64,000 nt of DNA from positions 62,001 to 126,000 of the forward strand of contig NZ_SMAI01000008.1 of NCBI RefSeq assembly GCF_004346185.1, written 5' to 3'. Below, in pieces: positions 50,384 through 58,065 of this stretch. The stretch's first letter is position 1. Each line of letters begins with the position of its first letter. A model generated the notes under the pieces. It was not told the origin of the DNA, did not search any database, and worked only from the letters and a program-made list of their open reading frames with translations. The position numbers were made by a program, and so were the translations under genes. The DNA is from Aquabacter spiritensis (GTDB lineage Bacteria > Pseudomonadota > Alphaproteobacteria > Rhizobiales > Xanthobacteraceae).

Positions 50384-51331
50384 TCACCGTGCGCCGCCTT
50401 CACCCCGCGCGAGCGTCGAGCGGCGCTGGATGAGATCGTGGTTGGCGAACAGCGCCGCGACCCAATCCACGAAAACCCGCAGCCGGGTCGAGAGGTGGCG
50501 GTTGGGCGGATAGACCACGAACAGCGGGAAGGTCTCGGTCTCCCACGCCGACAGCACGGGCACCAGCGCGCCGGAGGCGATGTGGGTCTGGACCATGAAG
50601 GTCGGCGCCTGGAGAAGGCCGAGGCCTGACAGCGCCGCCTCAATATACGCATTGCCCTCATTCACGGCGAGGCTGTACCGGCCTTCCACCTCGACCGTTT
50701 CGCCATCCTTGGCGAATTCCAGCGGCATAAGGCGGCCTGTGCGGGCGCTGAAATAGCGCACTGCCGGAAAACTCACCTCGAGATCGCGGGGATGCTCGGG
50801 CACGCCGTAGCGGGCGATGTAGGACGGGGCGGCGCATGTGATCATCTGGATTTCCGCCACGCGCCGGGCGACCAGAGACGGATCGATCAGTTCCCCGCCG
50901 CGCACGACGCAATCGACATTTTCTCCCACCATGTCCACGGCGCGGTCGGTCACGCCGAGATCGATGCGGATGTCGGGATAAAGGGCGAAGAAATCCGGCA
51001 GCGCGGGGATGAGGACCAGGATGGCCAGCGCCGTGCTGATGTCGACGCGCAGCCGGCCGCGGGGGCTCGCCTGCGACCGCGCCATGGAATTGTCCAGCTC
51101 ATCCAGATCGTTCAGCAGCGCCAGCGCGCGCTCGTAATAGGCCGCGCCGTCGGGCGTGACGGTGACGCGGCGCGTCGTGCGGTTCAGCAGCTTGGTGCGC
51201 AGATGGGCTTCCAGCGTCTGCACATGCTTGGTGAGCGTGGGCTTGGGGATCGCCATGAGGTCCGCCGCCCGCGTGAAGGTCCCCGCCTCCACCACCCGCA
51301 CAAAGGCACGCATCGCAGCAAGCTGGTCCAT
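50384..51331 (-). CDS. LysR-family transcriptional regulator
   Basis: A 315-residue LysR regulator. The DNA-binding domain is at the N-terminus (MRAFVRVVEAGTFTRAADLMAIPKPTLTKHVQTLEAHL). The effector domain starts near residue 90 (GRLRVDISTALAILVLIPALPDFFALYPDIRIDLG). It is divergent from the hydrolase-like/RND operon across 145 bp with inverted repeats, so it probably controls that operon. LysR regulators of this CrgA-like group often respond to aromatic or drug-like compounds. ATG 51331 has AGGATT close upstream. Confidence 0.93.
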   Translation of the reverse strand: MDQLAAMRAFVRVVEAGTFTRAADLMAIPKPTLTKHVQTLEAHLRTKLLNRTTRRVTVTPDGAAYYERALALLNDLDELDNSMARSQASPRGRLRVDISTALAILVLIPALPDFFALYPDIRIDLGVTDRAVDMVGENVDCVVRGGELIDPSLVARRVAEIQMITCAAPSYIARYGVPEHPRDLEVSFPAVRYFSARTGRLMPLEFAKDGETVEVEGRYSLAVNEGNAYIEAALSGLGLLQAPTFMVQTHIASGALVPVLSAWETETFPLFVVYPPNRHLSTRLRVFVDWVAALFANHDLIQRRSTLARGEGGAR

Positions 51332-51357
51332 AATCCTGGCCTCGCCGGGGGTCCGCA

Positions 51358-51420
51358 GTGACTTATTATTTCCATACGTGAACAATGAAGTCACATTTGG
51401 CGGCTTTATTGTCAAAATTA
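51358..51420. promoter_or_regulatory. Putative LysR operator region
   Basis: GTGACTT (51358-51364) and its exact complement AAGTCAC (51388-51394) flank an AT-rich centre. A second pair, ACAAT (51382-51386) and ATTGT (51410-51414), overlaps it. The arrangement fits recognition and activation sites for the divergent LysR protein. Confidence 0.45.
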
Positions 51421-51476
51421 GCAGAGCTATCCATGACGCACCGCACAAGGAAACGGCCTTCCCGACAGGTGTGACG

Positions 51477-52322
51477 ATGGACATGGCATGGCGCGAGACA
51501 CAGGTGGCGACAAGGCATTCCGGCCTCATGCCGCTGCGCGTCTATGGCGAAGGCGCAAGCGGGCCCGCCCGTGGCGCCGCGCGCCCCGTCGTGCTGCACC
51601 TGCATGGCGGTGCGTTCACCGGCGGCTCGCTCGATACGGGCGCTCTGATCGCCGAAATGCTCGTCGCCGCCGGTGCGGTGGTGGTGGCCGCGGCCTATCC
51701 CTGCGGGCCGGACCATCCCTTTCCCGCCCCGCTCGAAGCCGCCTATGACGCGCTCCTGTGGAGCTTCGCCGCGCGCGGGACCCTCGCGTCCAAGACGTCG
51801 CGGATCTATGTCGCCGGCGCGGAAGCGGGCGGCAACCTCGCCGCCGCGCTCGCGATGATGGCGCGCGACCAGCAGGCCCCGCCGCTGGCCGGCCAGATTC
51901 TCATCTCCCCCATGCTCGACCCGTGCCTCGCGACGCCGTCCTTGCGGATGGCGGAGGCCGGGCCGGTCGGCTGCAAATGGGCCGACGGCTGGCACGCTTA
52001 TCTCGGCTCGGCGGACAAAGCGGGGCATCCCTACGCTTCGCCCGCCGCCGCGACCCGCCTCGGCCAGCTCGCTCCGGCACTGGTCATCACATCGGACGAC
52101 GATCCGCTGCGCGACGAGGCGCTGGCCTATGCCACCCGGCTGCGCGCCGCCGGCACCGCCGCCCTGACGCATGTGGTGCCGGCCCCGACGGGCTGGCCCG
52201 ACACGATGGAGGAGGACGGCACCTGTCCGTGCGTCACCGCCCTCCCCCCCGTGATCCGCGCCTTCTTCAGCCAAACACGAACCGGGCCTGCCAAGCGTCC
52301 GGCACCGTCCCCGACCCCCTGA
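51477..52322 (+). CDS. Alpha/beta-hydrolase-fold protein without nucleophile (HSL family)
   Basis: A 281-residue protein of the hormone-sensitive-lipase group. The oxyanion motif is intact (VVLHLHGGAFTGGS, residues 38-51), and so is the acid segment ITSDDDPLRDEALAYATRLRAAG. The nucleophile elbow reads YVAGAEAGGNLAAAL where GDSAGGNLA is expected, so Glu116 replaces Ser. No His follows near the C-terminus at the usual place (VVPAPTGWPDTMEED). It is therefore probably not an esterase. It starts an operon with an RND adaptor 17 bp downstream, and LysR is divergent. A ligand-binding role is possible. ATG 51477 has AGGTG upstream. Confidence 0.83.
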   Translation: MDMAWRETQVATRHSGLMPLRVYGEGASGPARGAARPVVLHLHGGAFTGGSLDTGALIAEMLVAAGAVVVAAAYPCGPDHPFPAPLEAAYDALLWSFAARGTLASKTSRIYVAGAEAGGNLAAALAMMARDQQAPPLAGQILISPMLDPCLATPSLRMAEAGPVGCKWADGWHAYLGSADKAGHPYASPAAATRLGQLAPALVITSDDDPLRDEALAYATRLRAAGTAALTHVVPAPTGWPDTMEEDGTCPCVTALPPVIRAFFSQTRTGPAKRPAPSPTP

Positions 52323-52339
52323 TCCCAGGATCGACCGCC

Positions 52340-53572
52340 ATGACCGCCCAGACCCCATCCCCCTCCAAGCTGCGCCGGCTGATCGTTCCGGCCACCCTCG
52401 TTCTCCTGATCGGCGGGGGCCTCTCTTTGCCTTATCTTCTCCCGCTGACCCGCGCCGAAGCCGCCGACCCGGCGGCCCAGGCCGCCCCCGCCGCGGTGCC
52501 GGTCTCGGTCGCGACCGTGGAGGCGCGCGAGGCGCCGGTGTTCGACGACTTTTCGGGCCGGCTCGAAGCGGTGGAGCGCGTCGAGGTGCGCGCCCGCGTC
52601 GCCGGGGCGATCCAGTCGGTGCATTTCCGGGAAGGCGACCTGGTCCAGGCCGGCGCCCTTCTGATCACCGTCGATCCCGCGCCCTATCAGGCCGAGGTCG
52701 ACCGCCTCCAGGCGCAGGTCGCCGCAGCGGAGGCGCGCCTCGCTCTGGCCAAAGCGGATCTCGACCGCGGCCAGCGCCTGTTCGACAGCCGCACCGTCTC
52801 CCAGCGCGACCTCGACGAACGGCTGAACGCCAGCAAGGAAGCGGCGGCGAACCTGAAGGCGGCCGAGGCCGCGCTCCGGGCCGCCGATCTCAGCCTGTCT
52901 TATACCGAGGTGCGTGCGCCGGTCGCCGGCCGGGTGGGCCGCCTCGAAATCACCGCCGGCAATCTGATCTCCGCCGGCCCCGGATCCCTGCCGCTGACCA
53001 CCCTGGTCTCGGTGGACCCGGTCTATGCGGCCTTCAGCGCCGACGAGCAGGTGGTCACCCGCGCCCTCCGCAGCCTCGCCTCCCGCCCCGGCAAGTCCCT
53101 GCCGGTGGAGCGGATCCCGGTCGAGATGACGACCGCGATCGACGAGGACATGAGCGCCGGCCGCACCTATCAGGGTCAACTCCAGCTGATCGACAACCAG
53201 GTCGATCCCCGCACCGGCACCGTGCGGGTGCGCGCCGTGTTCGCGAATGTCGACGGGCGCCTGATCCCGGGCCAGTTCGTGCGGCTGCGCATGGGGCGCA
53301 CCGATACCGCCAAAGCGCTGCTGATCACGGAACGCGCCGTCGGCACCGATCAGGACAAGAAGTTCGTCCTCGTCGTCGACGGCGACAACAAGGCCGCCTA
53401 TCGCGAGGTTTCGCTGGGCGCCACGGTGAACGGGCTGCGCATCGTCAAAGCCGGCCTGCGGGCCGGTGAGCGGATCGTCGTCAACGGACTGCACCGGGTC
53501 AAGCCGGGTGCCACCCTCGATCCGCAGATGGTGGCGATGGAACCGATCCGCACCGCCGACGCGGCGCGCTGA
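52340..53572 (+). CDS. RND efflux periplasmic adaptor (AcrA/MexA type)
   Basis: A 410-residue membrane-fusion protein that links an inner-membrane RND pump to an outer-membrane channel. It has an N-terminal anchor (LIVPATLVLLIGGGLSLPYLL) and split lipoyl domains (EVRARVAGAIQSVHFREGDLVQAGALLITVD ... VRAPVAGRVGRLEITAGNLI) around a coiled-coil hairpin (residues about 110-180). Beta-barrel and membrane-proximal domains end the protein. The pump gene follows after 160 bp. No outer-membrane factor gene is in the window. Confidence 0.94.
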   Translation: MTAQTPSPSKLRRLIVPATLVLLIGGGLSLPYLLPLTRAEAADPAAQAAPAAVPVSVATVEAREAPVFDDFSGRLEAVERVEVRARVAGAIQSVHFREGDLVQAGALLITVDPAPYQAEVDRLQAQVAAAEARLALAKADLDRGQRLFDSRTVSQRDLDERLNASKEAAANLKAAEAALRAADLSLSYTEVRAPVAGRVGRLEITAGNLISAGPGSLPLTTLVSVDPVYAAFSADEQVVTRALRSLASRPGKSLPVERIPVEMTTAIDEDMSAGRTYQGQLQLIDNQVDPRTGTVRVRAVFANVDGRLIPGQFVRLRMGRTDTAKALLITERAVGTDQDKKFVLVVDGDNKAAYREVSLGATVNGLRIVKAGLRAGERIVVNGLHRVKPGATLDPQMVAMEPIRTADAAR

Positions 53573-53732
53573 TCCCCCGCATTCCCCCGCTTTCGCGCGC
53601 CGCGCCGACCGCGCGCTTCGATCGCCTTCCCGCCGCGCCCGGATTGGGGCGCGGGCCTGTCTGCGCGCGCCGGGCGACCCATGGGGGCGTCGGGCGGGCC
53701 CGGCCCCACATGCCCCGCGAGGGGAGGATGCC

Positions 53733-56700
53733 ATGAACATTTCGCGTTTCTTCATCGACCGGCCGATCTTTGCCGGTGTTCTCTCGACCCTGATCTTCCT
53801 CGCCGGCCTGTTGGCGCTGCGCATCATGCCGATCTCGGAATATCCGGAAGTCGTGCCGCCCCAGATCGTGGTGCGGGCGCAATATCCCGGCGCCAATCCC
53901 AAGGTCATCGCCGAGACGCTGGCGACGCCGATCGAGGAAGCGATCAACGGCGTCGAGGGCATGCTCTACATGTCGAGCCAGGCCACAACCGATGGCCTGA
54001 TGACGCTCACCGTCACCTTCCGCCTCGGCACCGATCCGGACAAGGCCCAGCAACTGGTCCAGAACCGCGTCTCGCAGGCCGAGCCGCGTTTGCCCGAGGC
54101 GACCCGCCAGCTCGGCGTGACCACCGTGAAGTCGTCGCCCGACCTCATGCTGGTGGTCCACCTGCTCTCGCCCAATGGGCGTTACGACATGACCTATCTG
54201 CGCAATTACGCGGTCCTCAACGTCCGCGACCGGCTGGCGCGCATCGACGGGGTCGGACAGGTGCAGCTGTTCGGTTCGGGCGATTATTCCATGCGCGTCT
54301 GGCTCGACCCCCAGAAGGTCGCCGAGCACGGCCTCTCCGCCGCCGACGTGGTGAGCGAGATCCGCGCGCAGAACGTCCAGGCCGCGGCCGGCGTGGTCGG
54401 CGCCTCTCCCGGGCTTCCCGGCGTCGACCTCCAGCTCTCGGTGAACGCCCAAGGGCGGCTCCAGAGCGAGGAGGAGTTCGGCGACATCGTCGTCAAGAGC
54501 GGCGCCAATGGCGAAGTGGTGCGTCTGCGCGACGTCGCGCGGATCGAGCTCGGCGCGGCGGACTATGCGCTGCGTTCGCTGCTCGACAACAAATCGGCGG
54601 TCGCCGTTCCGGTGTTCCAGGCGCCCGGCTCCAACGCCATCCGCATCGCCGACGAAGTCCGCAGCGTGATGGCCGAGATCAAGCAGAACATGCCGGAGGG
54701 GGTCGATTACGAGATCGTCTACGACACCACCCAGTTCGTGCGCGCCTCGATCGACGCCGTCGTCCACACCTTGCTGGAGGCGGTCCTGCTGGTCGTCCTG
54801 GTGGTGATCCTATTCCTCCAGACCTGGCGCGCCTCGATCATCCCGCTTCTCGCCGTCCCGGTCTCGGTCGTCGGCACGTTCGCGGTGATGTATGTGTTCG
54901 GCTTCTCGATCAATGCTTTGACCTTGTTCGGTCTGGTCCTCGCCATCGGCATCGTGGTCGACGACGCGATCGTCGTGGTCGAGAATGTCGAGCGCAACAT
55001 CGAGGGCGGGCTCTCGGCGCGCGACGCCACCTACAAGGCCATGCAGGAGGTGTCGGGGCCGATCGTCGCGATCGCTCTGGTGCTGGTCGCGGTGTTCGTG
55101 CCGCTCGCCTTCATCAGCGGCCTGACCGGCCAGTTCTACCGCCAATTCGCCCTCACCATCGCCATTTCCACGGTGATTTCGGCGATCAATTCTCTCACCT
55201 TGTCCCCCGCTTTGGCCGCGCTCCTCCTGAAGGGGCACGACGCGCCCAAGGACCGGCTGACCCGCGCCATGGACTTCAGCCTCGGCTGGCTGTTCCGCGG
55301 CTTCAATGCCGGCTTCGGCCTGGGCACCGCGGTTTATAGCGCCGGCCTGAAGGGCGTGGTCGGCCGCAAGGCGATGATGATGGTGGTCTATGTCGGCTTG
55401 CTGGCGCTGACCGGGGTCCTGTTCCGCAACGTGCCGCCGGGCTTCGTGCCGGCGCAGGACAAGCAATATCTGGTCGGCTTCGCACAATTGCCGGACGGCG
55501 CGACCCTCGACCGTACCGAGGCGGTGATCCGCCGGATGAGCGAGATCGCCCTCAAGCAGGAGGGCGTCGCCACCGCCATCGCCTTCCCCGGTTTGTCGAT
55601 CAACGGCTTCACCAATTCCTCCAATTCCGGAATCGTCTTCGTCACGCTGAAGCCGTTCGAGGAGCGCACCCGCCCCGACCTCGCCGGCGGCGCCATCGCC
55701 ATGCAGCTGAACGGCAAGTTCGCCGCGATCGAGGATGCGATGATCGCCATGTTCCCGCCGCCGCCGGTCCAGGGGCTCGGCACGATCGGCGGCTTCAAGC
55801 TGCAGATCGAGGACCGCGCCGGCCTCGGCTACGACGCGCTGAACGAGGCCACCCGCGCCTTCCTCGCCAAAGCGGCCCAGGCGCCGGAGCTCGCGGGCCT
55901 GTTCTCATCCTATCAGGTGAACGTGCCGCAGCTTTATGCCGATATCGACCGCACCAAAGCGCGCCAGCTCGGGGTTGCGGTGACCGACGTCTTCGACACG
56001 ATGCAGATCTATCTCGGATCGATATATGTCAACGATTTCAATAAGTTCGGTCGCACCTACACGGTGCGGGTCCAGGCCGATGCGCCCTACCGCGCGCGCG
56101 CCGAGGATGTCGGCGTGCTCCAGGTCCGCTCAAGCAGCGGGGAAATGGTGCCGCTCTCCGCGCTGCTGAAGGTGCGGGAGGTGGCGGGGCCGGAACGCGC
56201 CATGCGCTATAATGGCTTTCTCACCGCGGACGTGAATGGCGGACCGGCGCCGGGCTATTCCTCCGGCGAGGCGCAGGCGGCGGTCGAACGCGTGGCCGCC
56301 GAAAGCCTGCCCAAGGGCTTCGCCTTCGAATGGACCGAGCTGACCTATCAGGACATTCTGGCGGGGAATTCGGGGGTGTGGGTCTTCCCGCTCGCGCTGT
56401 TCCTGGTCTTCCTGGTTCTGGCGGCACTCTATGAGAGCCTCGTTTTGCCGCTGTCGATCATCATGATCGTGCCCATGGGCCTTTTGGCGGCGATGACCGG
56501 CGTCTGGCTCACCGGCGGGGACAACAACGTCTTCACCCAGATCGGGCTCGTCGTGCTGGTCGGGCTCTCCGCCAAGAACGCCATCCTGATCGTGGAATTT
56601 GCACGCGAACTGGAATTCGCCGGCCGGACGCCGCTTCAGGCGGCGCTCGAGGCGAGCCGGCTGCGCCTGCGGCCGATCCTCATGACCTCGCTCGCCTTCA

Positions 56701-56924
56701 TCATGGGCGTGGTGCCCCTGGTCGTGTCCGAGGGCGCCGGTGCCGAGATGCGCCACGCCATGGGCGTCGCCGTGTTTGCCGGCATGCTCGGCGTGACCGC
56801 CTTCGGCATCTTCCTGACGCCGGTCTTCTATGTCCTGCTGCGCCAGCTCTCGGGCAACCGGCCGCTGGCCCAGCACGGGGCACACGCCGCCACACCGGAG
56901 GCGGCGCGGCCCGACGTCGCGTGA
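53733..56924 (+). CDS. RND efflux pump inner-membrane subunit (AcrB/MexB type, HAE1)
   Basis: A 1063-residue proton-driven multidrug pump. The N-terminus is typical (MNISRFFIDRPIFAGVLSTL), with the porter domains in residues about 40-335 and 565-865. The proton-relay helix contains VLAIGIVVDDAIVVVENVERN with its Asp pair, and the C-terminal relay helix has GLSAKNAILIVEFA with Lys. GGGGAGG precedes ATG 53733. With the adaptor upstream it should export hydrophobic drugs, bile-salt-like or plant compounds. Regulation is probably by the LysR protein. Confidence 0.95.
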   Translation: MNISRFFIDRPIFAGVLSTLIFLAGLLALRIMPISEYPEVVPPQIVVRAQYPGANPKVIAETLATPIEEAINGVEGMLYMSSQATTDGLMTLTVTFRLGTDPDKAQQLVQNRVSQAEPRLPEATRQLGVTTVKSSPDLMLVVHLLSPNGRYDMTYLRNYAVLNVRDRLARIDGVGQVQLFGSGDYSMRVWLDPQKVAEHGLSAADVVSEIRAQNVQAAAGVVGASPGLPGVDLQLSVNAQGRLQSEEEFGDIVVKSGANGEVVRLRDVARIELGAADYALRSLLDNKSAVAVPVFQAPGSNAIRIADEVRSVMAEIKQNMPEGVDYEIVYDTTQFVRASIDAVVHTLLEAVLLVVLVVILFLQTWRASIIPLLAVPVSVVGTFAVMYVFGFSINALTLFGLVLAIGIVVDDAIVVVENVERNIEGGLSARDATYKAMQEVSGPIVAIALVLVAVFVPLAFISGLTGQFYRQFALTIAISTVISAINSLTLSPALAALLLKGHDAPKDRLTRAMDFSLGWLFRGFNAGFGLGTAVYSAGLKGVVGRKAMMMVVYVGLLALTGVLFRNVPPGFVPAQDKQYLVGFAQLPDGATLDRTEAVIRRMSEIALKQEGVATAIAFPGLSINGFTNSSNSGIVFVTLKPFEERTRPDLAGGAIAMQLNGKFAAIEDAMIAMFPPPPVQGLGTIGGFKLQIEDRAGLGYDALNEATRAFLAKAAQAPELAGLFSSYQVNVPQLYADIDRTKARQLGVAVTDVFDTMQIYLGSIYVNDFNKFGRTYTVRVQADAPYRARAEDVGVLQVRSSSGEMVPLSALLKVREVAGPERAMRYNGFLTADVNGGPAPGYSSGEAQAAVERVAAESLPKGFAFEWTELTYQDILAGNSGVWVFPLALFLVFLVLAALYESLVLPLSIIMIVPMGLLAAMTGVWLTGGDNNVFTQIGLVVLVGLSAKNAILIVEFARELEFAGRTPLQAALEASRLRLRPILMTSLAFIMGVVPLVVSEGAGAEMRHAMGVAVFAGMLGVTAFGIFLTPVFYVLLRQLSGNRPLAQHGAHAATPEAARPDVA

Positions 56925-56943
56925 CGGGCGGACCCCGGCGCGG

Positions 56944-58065
56944 TCAGCGGACCGCGCCGGACGGCGGAGCCATGAACGGCAGGCGGGACAGGCGGCGCGG
57001 CGCGCCGCCGGTGCGCGAGGCCGCCGCGGCGCGGAGCACCGCGCTCAACGCGTCGCGATCGGCCGCTCCATCGCCGGATGCCAAGGCGGCGAGCGGCGCA
57101 AGGGGATCGGTCGCCGACCGTCCGGCCGCGGCGAACGCGGTCACGCCCGCGATCACCTGCGCACCGAAGCCAGCCGGATCCGCTTCCGCCCAGATCAAAG
57201 CAACCGTGCCGCGGGGGTCTTCATCATAGCCCGTCACCTCCGCCTTGCGGGGCGACAGGAGCAGATCCAGCACGGGGCGATGCGCCGCCAAGTCCGAGAG
57301 GCTCGGCCGACCTTTCGAACCGCGCCCCACGAAGCCCTTCAGAACAAGGTTGGACGGGCGCGGCGACGCGTCCGGTGCATCGAGAACGAAGGAGAGGCCG
57401 ACGCAGTCCGCCCGGAAAAGGGTGTCCAAGAGGCCGGCGAGGATGGCGATGAGCGATCCGTCCCACCCCATGTCCACAAGGCCGACGCGAATGCCGGGCC
57501 GGACGCCCATACGATCCAGCCCCCGCATCAGGGCCCCGCGCGCGGCTTGACCCGATCGCAGGATCTGCCACCGGCAGACATGCAGCAGGCGATGCAGAAG
57601 GGCTCGATCCTGGAGCGTCAGCGCGCGGTCGTCCGGCAGGCCGAGATCGGCCATCACATGTTCGGCCGGGACCGGCACATTCAAGCGGAGAAGCACGTCC
57701 GCCGCACTCAGCCCTTCGAAATGGCCGGCAAAGGCATCGAGCCGCCGCGCGACGGTTCGGAAGTCGACCTCGGCGAGCGCACCGGTCATGCCGGTGACCG
57801 GGAGCTGGGCGTGGCGCGCGGCGGACCGCGGGGCGCCGGTCCGCAGCAGCGGCTCCAGGAGCGTGCAGGCCGGCGTCAGGAACAGAAGGAGATCCAGCGA
57901 GTCCCTGCGCGCCTCCTCCTCGATCCAGCGCAGATACGCGTCGGCGGCCGGACCAGCACAGGTTTCGCCGAGCCGAAACCCGAGCGCCCGCACGGCCTCC
58001 GCGTCCAGCGTTCCCGGGGGAGGAGCGTGCCCGCCGGCGTCGCCGTCCTGCATCGTCCGGCTCAT
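56944..58065 (-). CDS. Protein resembling the C-terminal part of COG5610-type surface-glycan proteins
   Basis: A 373-residue protein, partly helical. The clearest motif is GLVDMGWDGSLIAILAGLLDTLF, which resembles the vDiGWqGs segment in COG5610-type predicted hydrolases of capsule or O-antigen loci. I see no complete HAD phosphatase motif set. ATG 58065 overlaps the TGA of the two-domain glycosyltransferase gene, so both are made together. The role is unknown, probably surface polysaccharide assembly. Confidence 0.55.
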   Translation of the reverse strand: MSRTMQDGDAGGHAPPPGTLDAEAVRALGFRLGETCAGPAADAYLRWIEEEARRDSLDLLLFLTPACTLLEPLLRTGAPRSAARHAQLPVTGMTGALAEVDFRTVARRLDAFAGHFEGLSAADVLLRLNVPVPAEHVMADLGLPDDRALTLQDRALLHRLLHVCRWQILRSGQAARGALMRGLDRMGVRPGIRVGLVDMGWDGSLIAILAGLLDTLFRADCVGLSFVLDAPDASPRPSNLVLKGFVGRGSKGRPSLSDLAAHRPVLDLLLSPRKAEVTGYDEDPRGTVALIWAEADPAGFGAQVIAGVTAFAAAGRSATDPLAPLAALASGDGAADRDALSAVLRAAAASRTGGAPRRLSRLPFMAPPSGAVR

